Virus record (IMG/VR): IMGVR_UViG_3300042505_000413
Span: 1-37,494 of that record
Direction: 5' to 3' (one strand)
DNA length: 37,494 nt
DNA from: a virus
Part shown: positions 1 to 8,424 of the stretch, one piece after another
Layout: every line of letters starts with the position of its first letter
How positions within the stretch are numbered: the first letter of the stretch is position 1
Translations under genes and position numbers: made by a program
The notes under the pieces: generated by a model
What the model was told of the DNA's origin: nothing
What the model saw: only the letters and a program-made list of their open reading frames with translations
Databases searched by the model: none

Positions 1-341
1 AAATCAAAATTATAAGGAACAGGGTTGAATTGAGAAAACAAACCATCAGCACTTTGATTGTAGTTTTTTACATTAGTATTTTGTTTTCTGGAAGCATCAT
101 AAGTCATACCCATCATTTCATATGAAAGAGATGGAATAACAATTTGAACTCTGGTATCTAGTTCTGGGTCATCCATTAACCTATGAGCATACTGTTCTTT
201 GGAAGCATAAATTATTGATACTATGTACCTTTCTACTTCCTCTGAATTTTCATTATATCTAACTAGTGGAATTTGACTAAAAATATTACCAAATGCCAAT
301 GTAATTTTTCTAATGATATTATTGTGTATTATATTTGCCAT
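1..341 (-). CDS. 15: Tail sheath terminator / tail completion protein gp15, N-terminal part (cut by window edge)
   Basis: T4 gp15 forms the hexameric ring that caps the contracted-tail sheath and tube and joins the tail to the neck. The frame runs open from the ATG at 341-339 to base 1, giving about 113 residues; the remainder lies outside the window. It begins MANIIHNNIIRKIT and contains YASKEQYAHRL and FSQFNPVPYNF. These match, in order and spacing, the YASKEHFMMKL and VSQYNPSP segments I recall from T4 gp15. The ATG overlaps the gp14 stop by one base (TAATG), so translation is probably coupled to gp14. The order 13-14-15 is that of T4, which supports the assignment. I am confident of the family; only the N-terminal part can be judged. 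Confidence 0.9.
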   Translation of the reverse strand, partial: MANIIHNNIIRKITLAFGNIFSQIPLVRYNENSEEVERYIVSIIYASKEQYAHRLMDDPELDTRVQIVIPSLSYEMMGMTYDASRKQNTNVKNYNQSADGLFSQFNPVPYNFD

Positions 342-1228
342 TAGATTTGACCAAATGGGTTGGTTTCTGACGTATCGGTTAAACCACCACCTTGCATATT
401 AATGAAATTGTTATCATAACTGTCGTTCTTTACATCAATTTCTAATTGATTATATGAAGTTAAAGTCCAATTTGCACCTGATGTTTGACCTATTATATTA
501 TTACCATCTGCAAATTCACCTCTGATATAAGTTACAGATAGGATTTTGGTTGGTGCATTCCACTTCTGAACTTGTGCAGAAGTTGTTGAATTTGCAAAAG
601 TTCCATCTGGAGATTGGAATACTATTTCTCTGAATTGGTAATTTCCTGATCCGGTATTCATATGTAAATCAACAGTATATGCTGCATCTTGAACAACCGA
701 ATCAATTTCATCAACACCAGTATCGATAACTTCTTGAGAGAAACGATACTGTTCTAGTTTCAACTCATAGAAATAAGGCGCTCTTCTTCCTAACATGAAG
801 AAGTCTTTGGTGTGGTCTGTGAAAGTAATTTCAAACAAGTTACCTACACCATTGATTACTGGTATATAAACTAAATCCCCTTCACGCGGTCTATTTTGTG
901 TTGCAGTTTGTGGTACTCTTTGTGCATAACTTCTTTTTGAAACTATAACACTGGCTTCATTTCGAACTTCTAAACCAAATTTAGAGAAGAAGTCTCTATC
1001 ACCACCATATTGTAATGCACTAGAAAGATACATTTCTATTGGGAATGCTGAATTGAATTTCTTCAATGGGTCTTCACCATATAGAATATCTCTTTCCTGT
1101 GGATTTGATATAGGAATATAATAGGCAGTGAACCCCATTATTTTAATAGATTCCACTATTAAATCTTCAACTAGACGCTGTTCGCCTATAGCGCCATAAT
1201 TATTAAAATAGTGATTAGTAGTTGACAT
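341..1228 (-). CDS. 14: Neck protein gp14
   Basis: T4 gp14 assembles with gp13 into the neck that closes a filled head and lets the tail attach. This 295-residue protein (T4: 256) carries the family's central core: LVEDLIVESIKIMGFTAYYIP (about residues 20-40), ILYGEDPLKKFNSAF, a DFFSKFGLEVRNEASVIVS segment, then REGDLVYIP and LFEITFTDHTKDFFMLG. Each has a counterpart in the same order in T4 gp14 (ESIQMRGVECYYVP, FFSNFGMQVQDEV, EGDLIYFP). The C-terminal third is longer than in T4 and less conserved. It starts 3 bases after the gp13 stop and its stop overlaps the gp15 start by one base, so the three neck genes are one translational unit. Confidence 0.93.
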   Translation of the reverse strand: MSTTNHYFNNYGAIGEQRLVEDLIVESIKIMGFTAYYIPISNPQERDILYGEDPLKKFNSAFPIEMYLSSALQYGGDRDFFSKFGLEVRNEASVIVSKRSYAQRVPQTATQNRPREGDLVYIPVINGVGNLFEITFTDHTKDFFMLGRRAPYFYELKLEQYRFSQEVIDTGVDEIDSVVQDAAYTVDLHMNTGSGNYQFREIVFQSPDGTFANSTTSAQVQKWNAPTKILSVTYIRGEFADGNNIIGQTSGANWTLTSYNQLEIDVKNDSYDNNFINMQGGGLTDTSETNPFGQI

Positions 1229-1231
1229 GTT

Positions 1232-2005
1232 TTAATTCATGAACCATTCTAATGGAGCAAAATACTCTGTGGCCATTTCTTGTTCTAATAGTTTTATTTC
1301 TTCAGTGGCTTCATCGTATATTTCTTTTCCGTTCAGTGTAACACCACCCGGTAATTGTATACCACCAAATTTCTTCATGTTATTACCCCAAGTTCTTTTA
1401 ATCAGGGCAGTTGCATATTCTTTTAACCATCTATCATTCCAAACTTTACCATAAACTGTTGGGTCTATTAATGCATAACATTCCGCAACAACTACTGTTC
1501 CTACAGGAGCTTGGGATGCACCCCACCCCCAATCTATATACAACCTCTGCATATGTCTTTGGTAACGAATAGGGACTTCGCCGGTAAATAATAATTCCAA
1601 AGAACGAAGGTGTTGTTGTGTCAATGTATAATTAATATAAGACGCAGATGTAAAGTCATATAATTCGTTTAGACGTAATTGGTATCTCAAGTCGAACATA
1701 TTAATAGTTGCTTGAGAATCTTGTATTGGAAATATTCTAGTTACACCTGTAATTTCCAAACAATTATTTGATGCATCGGTTACACCACAAAGGTTAATAT
1801 ATTTTTGATCTATATCTTCTTGAGTTATTCTTTTGACGTAATATATCTTTTGTAGACCATCGAAGTGATAATCCTGCCAATATTGCAGAGCGTCGTCTAT
1901 ACGATCTTGAACTTGATCTTCATCTACGTTAATATCAATTACTGGAAAACCCAGTCTTCTTAGACAATAGAATGCAAATTGTTGTCTGTTGGTGATTGAT
2001 GCCAT
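1232..2005 (-). CDS. 13: Neck protein gp13
   Basis: Head-completion (neck) protein that binds the portal vertex after packaging and works with gp14. The 257-residue product is shorter than T4 gp13 (309). Its N-terminus has FAFYCLRRLGFPVIDINVDE followed by QVQDRIDDALQYWQDYHFDG, closely matching the T4 stretch with DINISQEQVRDRVDDALQ and HFDG. FDLRYQLRLNELYDFTS corresponds to T4 FDMMYQFRLNETYD. The ATG at 2005-2003 is chosen because a strong Shine-Dalgarno sequence, AGGAGAT, lies 5 bases upstream. The gene has its own perfect T4 late-promoter box and an RBS-masking hairpin just upstream (see those entries), so the neck operon looks regulated separately from the fibre and modification genes that precede it. 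Confidence 0.94.
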   Translation of the reverse strand: MASITNRQQFAFYCLRRLGFPVIDINVDEDQVQDRIDDALQYWQDYHFDGLQKIYYVKRITQEDIDQKYINLCGVTDASNNCLEITGVTRIFPIQDSQATINMFDLRYQLRLNELYDFTSASYINYTLTQQHLRSLELLFTGEVPIRYQRHMQRLYIDWGWGASQAPVGTVVVAECYALIDPTVYGKVWNDRWLKEYATALIKRTWGNNMKKFGGIQLPGGVTLNGKEIYDEATEEIKLLEQEMATEYFAPLEWFMN

Positions 2006-2010
2006 GGAAT

Positions 2011-2050
2011 ATCTCCTAATAATATACTATTTATAATATCAATAGGAGAT
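2011..2050 (-). promoter_or_regulatory. RBS-sequestering hairpin in the gp13 leader
   Basis: On the minus strand, ATCTCCTA (2050-2043) pairs perfectly with TAGGAGAT (2018-2011), which contains the gp13 Shine-Dalgarno sequence. After one T-T mismatch the stem continues with TGATAT (2041-2036) against ATATTA (2025-2020), including one G-U pair. The loop is the ten bases 2035-2026. Read-through mRNA from upstream would therefore hide the gp13 ribosome site, while mRNA started at the promoter inside the loop lacks the 5' arm and leaves it exposed. This layout is established for T4 genes e and soc; its function here is inferred. Confidence 0.75.
2028..2035 (-). promoter_or_regulatory. T4-type late promoter for gp13-14-15
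   Basis: The minus strand reads TATAAATA at 2035-2028, an exact match to the T4 late-promoter -10 box recognised by the gp55/gp33/gp45 machinery. T4 late transcripts begin about six bases after the box, which predicts a start near 2022 and a leader of about 17 bases carrying AGGAGAT before the gp13 ATG. The distance is ideal for gp13. The box lies in the loop of the RBS hairpin. Confidence 0.8.
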
Positions 2051-2059
2051 TTGTTTATT

Positions 2060-3325
2060 TTATATTTTTAGTAATCCTGGCAACCTTTCATCTGTTTTTA
2101 TTGCAACCATCCACGCAGATGTAACACATACATTCATATTTTTTAACCACTCGTTAGGAAACCAAGTATCTCGTCTATATTCTTGAAAACGAATTTCTTT
2201 ATTGTTTATGAACTGTGCCAAATATGCATCCGTATAATAAAGGAAACTGTTTTCATTCCAGAAACTTACATGAGTGGGGTCTTGGAATGCTCCCCTTCCA
2301 TCTGTACTTGGAACTTCTATAAATACCCAACCACCATGGCACAATACTCTATGTATTTCTTTCATAGTTTTTATCGGGTCTTTGAGGTGTTCGATAACAT
2401 GACTTGCATTAATAACACCTACACTATTGTCCTCTAATGGTATACCATTGTTTAAGTCACAAGTAATATCCGCATTTTCACTTTGGTCTATTGTGGTATA
2501 ATCTTTGTACCGATTAATACCACCACCCAAATCTACTTTCAACAACCCCTTTTCTTCTGCATCTTTTTCTGCCAGTTGTTGTGCATATTGATTGAATAAT
2601 TCTCTTGTTTTAGTTTGTATTGATTGATTTCTTTCCAACCAAGTATTATCTCCGGTTATTCTATAGATGTATAGAACTTCAGGAATGTGTTTCATTTTAG
2701 TGTGGAGATATGTTCTAATACATAATTCGTGATCATCACAAATTGATAATTCTTTATTATGGCCACCTATTTCTTTATAAACTGAAGTCCTCCATGCTCT
2801 TACATGGTCGGGTGCATACCAAATAAAACCTAAACTATGACTAGTTGGTTTAAAACTGTTCATAGTAATGAGTTTATTACCCTTCCAATTAAAGTGTTTA
2901 TATGACCATCCATATTCTTCACCATATGGAATAAAGTCACCATCCATGTGTAATGAAGCATTATCACTATATACAAAACCAATCTTTGAGTCTTGGAATG
3001 CTTCTAATAATTTTTCTAAACAATCGGGTGTTATTAAATCATCATGATCTATTTCTACTAGAATGTCTCCAGTTCCTAGATTGAAAGCATTATTTTTCAC
3101 ATGACCTATGTTTGAGTTTGGTTCGTCCATTCTATATACTTTAACTTTTTCGTGATATAGAATGTCATGTGGGATATGGGTAAATTTACATTTATTGTTT
3201 ACCAATATTACCCATTCCCAATTGTCATATGTTTGATTTAAGATACAATCAAACAACTCATTCAAAAAAGGAATATTACCAGGATCGTGTTCTGGTGTTA
3301 TCAAACTAAATTTTAATTCATTCAT
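2060..3325 (-). CDS. GT2 glycosyltransferase - SAM methyltransferase fusion
   Basis: A 421-residue two-domain enzyme. Residues 1 to about 225 look like a GT-A fold family 2 glycosyltransferase: a beta-strand start (KFSLITPEHD), the NQTYDNWEWVILVN segment, and an acidic metal/nucleotide-sugar site DHDD at 93-96 inside GDILVEIDHDDLITPDCL. Residues from about 260 look like a class I SAM methyltransferase: motif I VDLGGG (264-269), an acidic IDQS (279-282), ASHVIEHLKDP (307-317) and HGGWVFIEVPS (330-340). It would transfer a sugar and possibly methylate it or a nearby glycan. Sugar donor and acceptor cannot be read from sequence. It starts 2 bases after the stop of the larger fusion upstream, so the two are almost certainly co-translated. 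Possible targets are the collagen-like fibres upstream, other virion proteins, or a host surface glycan. Confidence 0.82.
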   Translation of the reverse strand: MNELKFSLITPEHDPGNIPFLNELFDCILNQTYDNWEWVILVNNKCKFTHIPHDILYHEKVKVYRMDEPNSNIGHVKNNAFNLGTGDILVEIDHDDLITPDCLEKLLEAFQDSKIGFVYSDNASLHMDGDFIPYGEEYGWSYKHFNWKGNKLITMNSFKPTSHSLGFIWYAPDHVRAWRTSVYKEIGGHNKELSICDDHELCIRTYLHTKMKHIPEVLYIYRITGDNTWLERNQSIQTKTRELFNQYAQQLAEKDAEEKGLLKVDLGGGINRYKDYTTIDQSENADITCDLNNGIPLEDNSVGVINASHVIEHLKDPIKTMKEIHRVLCHGGWVFIEVPSTDGRGAFQDPTHVSFWNENSFLYYTDAYLAQFINNKEIRFQEYRRDTWFPNEWLKNMNVCVTSAWMVAIKTDERLPGLLKI

Positions 3326-3327
3326 AA

Positions 3328-5652
3328 TTAATCAAAGAAAAATAAATGTGTTAATCTGCTATCTGTTTTATTAGAACCGAAATATGGACCAGCTGAATGT
3401 ATGGATTGTGCATCCATAATAACCAGTCTGTTGTATATATTACCCACTGAATCAACTATATCAAACTTTGTACTGTCATAGAAATTACCATTAAATGATT
3501 CGTCAACGTTTGCATCTAGAATATGTCTCGCTCCATTTATTTTTGATTTGTGTAACCTAGTGCCACTTACTAAAGGAGCATCTGGAGTTAGATAAATCAT
3601 AGCTGCCCATTTTTGTAAATCATAATGGTAAACTTGTCTATCTTCTGATTTACATATTTGAAAACAACCATTATAACAATGTTCAGTAAATGCAGTTATT
3701 TTTTCTCCAATTATAGATTCAAATACTTCTTTAATTCCATTGGGACGATATGGTACACTAGACCTCAAACCCTTATACCATCTCAAATCTTCAATGTATT
3801 CCACATTAAGCGCATAATCTCTGACTTCATCAGGGTTAGAATAGAAGTTATCAACAACGAATAATTTTTTACTTTGACTTTTGTTTATGTAAAAAGGTAA
3901 AGGTTTATTGGTTAATTTCTGTTCTTTATATTTTCTTTTGGCTAATTCGTGTATGTTTTGTACTCTGTCTCCTTCGTCATGATACATCGAGGTGTTTATG
4001 AAATTAACATAATTTGGAAATGGGTTAACTCTTTCTGGTTGCATCATAATAGTGGTGCAATTTAACATTTGTTCATAATCACCTTTCCGTTCATATGCAT
4101 ACGCTAACCCAAATAAATGATCGTTTCTTCCTGGTGCAAATTTTTCGGATTGTTTATAGTAGTCTATTGATTCCTCTTGTTGACCCAAATAAGTATAAAT
4201 TTCAGCCATAAAAATTAAAGTGATATAGATGGTTTCATCTATAAAACTTGGGTTTTTATAGTTATCACAATGATTCAAATATTCTTGGAAATAATACAAA
4301 CATCTTCTGGCATATTCTTTATTATGGGACTCTCCCAAATATAATGCATCAGAAGGAAATGCATCCATGTAACTTTTACCTATGTACCAAAAATGATACA
4401 TATCAGATAACATAGTTTTTTCTTTTATCATTTTTTCTTCGAGAATTAATGCATCAGAAATAAACTTGGTTGGAACCGTCCAACTTTGTCCCTCATTATA
4501 ACCAACTTGTCTAAATGATTTGGGTAAATCAAACCTAGTAAATTGTTCACCTACACCATCTATATCACATCTAATAGTTTCATGACAAGTATCATGATTA
4601 AAACTCCAAGGTAGTTTTGCATTCCACATCCATGCTCTATGATATATGCATGTTCCACTAACTGCTGGTATATGGAATGATTGAATAGTAGTGTCATCCA
4701 ATAGACTCCAATCGAAATCATCATCTACTTCCAAAACTTCATCGCAATCCATTTTTAAAATCCAATCACAATCATGGTCGGTTTTCTGACAAGTTTGGAG
4801 TAAATGGTCTCTATTCCAACCAAACCCTACCCACCCTTCTTCTACATTATATACAAAACCAGGAATGTCTTTATCTTTAAAAAAGTTTTCTACAACTAAT
4901 TCTGTACCATCAGTTGAACCATTATTTTGTAAAACATAATAATCAATATATTGATAACATGATTCTAACATTCGACCTATAGTGGTAGATTCATTTTTGA
5001 ACATAGAAATCATTACAATTTTAGTCTTTTTATTGACTAGATTTGTTTTTACGTTATCCTTTTTAATGACTAATATAATATCATCATATCTGCTTTTTAC
5101 ATGTCGTAGGTCGAAATATTCATAAGTATGACCAGCTGGAATTGTTTTTAATAATACTTCTACATCTTCGATTTGTTGTATATCTTCGATTACCATTATA
5201 CCACCTGGTTTTAATAACGGTAAATATAAATCAATAGAACGAATTTGATCCTCTAATTCATGAGAACCATCTTCTGTGATAAAATCAAACTTTTCAGGGT
5301 ATAGATTTTTAATTTCATCCCTAGTTGGTTCTTCATACGCACCCCGCACATGAGTTATATAATTAATTTTACTTAAATCTAACCTGTTTTTATTGTCTTG
5401 TTCTAATATATTTTGTTTATCCAATAAACAAATATTGAAATTGGGTAAAAGTTTATTCCATAAGACAGCGGAACCACCTGTTTTGGTTCCTATTTCTAAC
5501 ATATTACCAGACTTATCTAATAAATCATTCAGGTATTTGCCATACACTTCGCAATATGAGTGAACGGAATTTTTATCTGTACCCAAATAATGGGATTGAT
5601 TACTCCACCCATATGTGTCCAATATATTGATTATTTTATCATAACAACTCAT
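3328..5652 (-). CDS. Four-part enzyme: methyltransferase, GT2 glycosyltransferase, TPR, 2OG-Fe(II) oxygenase-like (DUF6445-like)
   Basis: A 774-residue fusion. Residues 1-200 form a SAM methyltransferase-like domain with MLEIGTKTGGS (51-61), EDGSHELED (127-135) and LKPGGIMVIED (147-157). Residues 210 to about 440 form a GT2 domain: KIVMISMFKNES, QNNGSTDGT (242-250) and the DXD site MDCDE (301-305), which resembles glycosyltransferases with a short TPR tail. Residues about 455-560 contain TPR-like helices (AEIYTYLGQQEESIDYYKQS, AYAYERKGDYEQML). Residues 595-774 resemble the DUF6445/2OG-Fe(II) oxygenase fold, with H676-x-D678 in YHYD, distal H752 in SIHSAGP and R766 as likely 2-oxoglutarate ligand. 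Its ATG overlaps the upstream oxygenase stop (ATGA). Having sugar transfer, methylation and hydroxylation in one chain suggests processive modification of one substrate, which is unknown. Confidence 0.8.
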   Translation of the reverse strand: MSCYDKIINILDTYGWSNQSHYLGTDKNSVHSYCEVYGKYLNDLLDKSGNMLEIGTKTGGSAVLWNKLLPNFNICLLDKQNILEQDNKNRLDLSKINYITHVRGAYEEPTRDEIKNLYPEKFDFITEDGSHELEDQIRSIDLYLPLLKPGGIMVIEDIQQIEDVEVLLKTIPAGHTYEYFDLRHVKSRYDDIILVIKKDNVKTNLVNKKTKIVMISMFKNESTTIGRMLESCYQYIDYYVLQNNGSTDGTELVVENFFKDKDIPGFVYNVEEGWVGFGWNRDHLLQTCQKTDHDCDWILKMDCDEVLEVDDDFDWSLLDDTTIQSFHIPAVSGTCIYHRAWMWNAKLPWSFNHDTCHETIRCDIDGVGEQFTRFDLPKSFRQVGYNEGQSWTVPTKFISDALILEEKMIKEKTMLSDMYHFWYIGKSYMDAFPSDALYLGESHNKEYARRCLYYFQEYLNHCDNYKNPSFIDETIYITLIFMAEIYTYLGQQEESIDYYKQSEKFAPGRNDHLFGLAYAYERKGDYEQMLNCTTIMMQPERVNPFPNYVNFINTSMYHDEGDRVQNIHELAKRKYKEQKLTNKPLPFYINKSQSKKLFVVDNFYSNPDEVRDYALNVEYIEDLRWYKGLRSSVPYRPNGIKEVFESIIGEKITAFTEHCYNGCFQICKSEDRQVYHYDLQKWAAMIYLTPDAPLVSGTRLHKSKINGARHILDANVDESFNGNFYDSTKFDIVDSVGNIYNRLVIMDAQSIHSAGPYFGSNKTDSRLTHLFFFD

Positions 5653-6371
5653 TGTAAATTTTTCCTGTTTTCTATAAAATTAAGAACTGATATATCGTTT
5701 ATTTGTTGTTTGGATGGGCTGTATAATGCTCGTTTTCTATTTTCTATTTCTGAAGAAGGTGTAGTCAGATAATATGATGCTATACTTTTTCTATAGATAT
5801 TTTCTGGACAATTGATAGGGTCGTTAAATCCATGCCATGAATTTTTAGATGCATCAAATAATACAACCCTATTAAACTTACATTCTATAACTGCTCTTTT
5901 TTCTTTGGGTGTTTTGGATTCTTCATTATGTGACCAAAATTCTAAATTACCACCCCATTCCGAATTCCAATCTTGCGAAAGGTATAGAATAAAATTGAAT
6001 TTTCTTTGTAAGTTTAATTTTGGATGTATCGAATAATCCAAGTGAACATTTAATTTGCCACCATTTCCATGAATATGCCACCCAGCACCATGTAATCCGG
6101 TATCTAAATGTAAATCATCAAAATTGGTTATTGATTTTATCTTATTTAAAAACTCTACTGAATTTAAATAATTAAAGAATTTATATGTATTGGATGGGAA
6201 ATGATACCAATTATTTAATGTTTTTTTGACTTCAAGTGGGTTATCGTATGTAAACCAGTCTGGAGAATTAAAATCTATAAACTCGTTTGAAAGAGTTATA
6301 GCCTCTTCAACATTTAAAAAATCATCAATAATAAAATATTCAAATGGATCATCGTAACGTGTCAAAATCAT
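5649..6371 (-). CDS. 2OG-Fe(II) oxygenase (prolyl-hydroxylase-like)
   Basis: A 240-residue predicted 2-oxoglutarate/Fe(II) dioxygenase. It begins with the common entry EYFIIDDFLN (11-20). The facial triad is visible: H110-x-D112 in NVHLDYSIHP and distal H180 in SWHGF; R194 in YRKSIASYY is the likely 2-oxoglutarate anchor. Between them sit FILYLSQDWNSEWGGNLEFW (127-146) and VVLFDASKNSWHG, the jelly-roll strands typical of prolyl-4-hydroxylase-like and phage 2OG oxygenases. All iron ligands are present, so it should be active. The gene starts 27 bases after the last collagen-like gene, and its stop overlaps the next start. Hydroxylation of collagen-like triplets is a reasonable hypothesis from position, but many T4-like marine phages carry such oxygenases with unknown substrates. 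Confidence 0.87.
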   Translation of the reverse strand: MILTRYDDPFEYFIIDDFLNVEEAITLSNEFIDFNSPDWFTYDNPLEVKKTLNNWYHFPSNTYKFFNYLNSVEFLNKIKSITNFDDLHLDTGLHGAGWHIHGNGGKLNVHLDYSIHPKLNLQRKFNFILYLSQDWNSEWGGNLEFWSHNEESKTPKEKRAVIECKFNRVVLFDASKNSWHGFNDPINCPENIYRKSIASYYLTTPSSEIENRKRALYSPSKQQINDISVLNFIENRKNLQ

Positions 6372-6390
6372 AAATCATATCTCTGAGGTA

Positions 6391-6418
6391 ATATTAAATC
6401 ATAGTTTTGATTTAATAT
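6391..6418 (-). repeat. 11-bp inverted repeat at the end of the third collagen gene
   Basis: ATATTAAATCA at 6391-6401 is the exact reverse complement of TGATTTAATAT at 6408-6418, with a six-base loop. It covers the stop codon of the collagen-like gene and the gap before the oxygenase gene. The stem is almost all A-T and is not followed by a T run, so it is a weak candidate for a terminator; mRNA 3'-end protection or attenuation between the fibre genes and the modification genes is possible. Confidence 0.45.
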
Positions 6419-8423
6419 AGTCAATTTGTTCTTTCTGTTCCTTTAACGCTTCTACCAATAATGGTACTACCCTACTATATAGTACGGTTAAATAATCCTC
6501 ACCTGATATACTTTCTCCATATTCATCTGCATCAAATGGTGCAATTTTTACTGCTTCGGGTAATACTGATTTTATTTCTTGTGCTATAACACCAATTTGT
6601 CGTTCGTTATCGTAGTTATATCCGAACTGTTTTGCTAAATCGTTTTGTTCGTAATAAACACCATGCAATTTATCTAATTTTTCTAACGCATTGTTTATAT
6701 TATTTAATATTGTTTTGAGTCTAATATCAGAATAAAAAGACGTTATAGTACCAGTGGCTCTTATTTGTCCTTGAACTCCTGAAGCGGCAGTATTTACACC
6801 CAAAGAATTAACTTGTGTTATTGCAACACTGGCGGCCCCTGATTGTCCTTGAACTCCTTGTACTCCCGCCGCACCTTGTGCTCCTTGTGCTCCACTTACA
6901 TTAATACCTTGTGCTCCTGGTGAACCCTGTGCTCCTTGTGGACCTTGTATACCTTGTGGACCTTGAGTACCCGCCACTCCTTGTGCTCCTTGTGCTCCTG
7001 GTGTCGCTAGTCCCTGTATACCTTGTGGACCTTGAGCGCCCTGTGCGCCTTGGGAACCCTGTATTCCTTGAGCGCCTTGAGCGCCTTGTACTCCTTGTCT
7101 ACCTTGTGCTCCTGCAACACTACCTTGAACACCCGCTGCTCCTGCAACTCCTTGTGCTCCTAATGCGCCTTGTGGGCCTTGTGCTCCCTGTCTGCCTTGT
7201 GGACCTTGTATACCTTGAGCGCCTGAAATACCAGCAACACCTTGTGCTCCAACACCTTGTGCTCCTTGTACACCCTGTCTGCCTTGTGGACCTTGGGCGC
7301 CTGCCACACCTTGAACACCAGCAACACTAGTACCTTGTGGACCTTGTGATCCCTGTGCTCCTGGTGTACCCTGAACACCTTGTGGTCCTTGTCTACCTTG
7401 TGCTCCAACAGTACCTTGAACACCCGCAGCACTAGTACCTGTTGCACCTTGAACGCCTTGTGATCCTGCTGCACCTTGTGCTCCCTGCACACCTTGAACT
7501 CCTTGTACACCTGCTGGACCTTGAGCACCAGCAACACTAGTACCTGTTGCACCTTGAACGCCTTGTCTACCTTGTGGACCCTGTGCGCCTTGTACACCAG
7601 CAACACCTTGTACTCCAGCTGGACCTTGAGTACCAGAAACACTAGAACCAGTTGCGCCTTGTACACCCTGTGCGCCTTGTACGCCAGCAACACCTTGCGT
7701 TCCTGCGACACCTTGCGCTCCGGCAGAACCTTGAGTACCTGCAACACTAGTACCTGTTGCACCTTGCACACCTTGCACACCTTGTCTACCTTGAGCTCCG
7801 GCCGCCCCTTGAACACCTTGTGCGCCAGCAGTTCCTTGTACACCAGCAACACTAGAACCAATTACACCTTGAGCGCCTTGTACTCCTTGTCTACCTTGTG
7901 GACCTTGTGGACCTTGTACACCAGCAACACCTTGAGCACCCTGTATACCAGCACTACCTGACCCTGCCGCACCCTGAGCGCCTTGTGGACCTTGTGCTCC
8001 TGCGACACCTTGTGGTCCTTGTACACCTTGTGCTCCCGGTGAACCCTGAACACCAGAACTAGTTGCCCCTTGAGCACCTATAACACCTTGAGCTCCTTGT
8101 GCTCCTGCAACACCTTGCCGTCCCTGTGGACCTTGTACGCCTTGAGCGCCTTGTGTACCAATTCCTCCACCTGAACCAACAACACCCGCAACGCCTTGAG
8201 CACCAACCGAACCCTGTACACCTGCAACGCCTTGAGCGCCTTGTACACCTGCTGGACCTTGAACACCAGCAACGCCTTGTACACCTTGTGGTCCTTGTAC
8301 ACCAGCTGGACCTTGAGCACCAGTATAATTTGGAGGTATGCCTATCCAAACACCATTTGCTGCAATAACATTGTTTGCACCAATAGATAAACCATTTTTG
8401 ATTGTAAAAGTCGAATATGTCAT
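6399..8423 (-). CDS. Collagen-like tail fibre with C-terminal S74 chaperone domain (third of three)
   Basis: A 674-residue predicted trimeric fibre. Residues 1-34 are an attachment head ([20 protein letters not shown]). Residues 35 to about 531 are Gly-X-Y triplets in which Y is almost always Gln and X is Ala, Val, Pro, Ser, Thr, Ile or Arg. About a dozen breaks such as GTSVAG or GSSVSG punctuate the rod and may act as hinges. A short linker ([19 protein letters not shown]) leads to the S74 intramolecular chaperone starting near SDIRLK (565-570), continuing with [17 protein letters not shown] and ending in a coiled tail ([18 protein letters not shown]). S74 domains trimerise the fibre and then usually cut themselves off at the conserved serine. 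The start is one base from the stop of the preceding collagen gene. Confidence 0.92.
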   Translation of the reverse strand: MTYSTFTIKNGLSIGANNVIAANGVWIGIPPNYTGAQGPAGVQGPQGVQGVAGVQGPAGVQGAQGVAGVQGSVGAQGVAGVVGSGGGIGTQGAQGVQGPQGRQGVAGAQGAQGVIGAQGATSSGVQGSPGAQGVQGPQGVAGAQGPQGAQGAAGSGSAGIQGAQGVAGVQGPQGPQGRQGVQGAQGVIGSSVAGVQGTAGAQGVQGAAGAQGRQGVQGVQGATGTSVAGTQGSAGAQGVAGTQGVAGVQGAQGVQGATGSSVSGTQGPAGVQGVAGVQGAQGPQGRQGVQGATGTSVAGAQGPAGVQGVQGVQGAQGAAGSQGVQGATGTSAAGVQGTVGAQGRQGPQGVQGTPGAQGSQGPQGTSVAGVQGVAGAQGPQGRQGVQGAQGVGAQGVAGISGAQGIQGPQGRQGAQGPQGALGAQGVAGAAGVQGSVAGAQGRQGVQGAQGAQGIQGSQGAQGAQGPQGIQGLATPGAQGAQGVAGTQGPQGIQGPQGAQGSPGAQGINVSGAQGAQGAAGVQGVQGQSGAASVAITQVNSLGVNTAASGVQGQIRATGTITSFYSDIRLKTILNNINNALEKLDKLHGVYYEQNDLAKQFGYNYDNERQIGVIAQEIKSVLPEAVKIAPFDADEYGESISGEDYLTVLYSRVVPLLVEALKEQKEQIDYIKSKL

Positions 8424-8424
8424 G

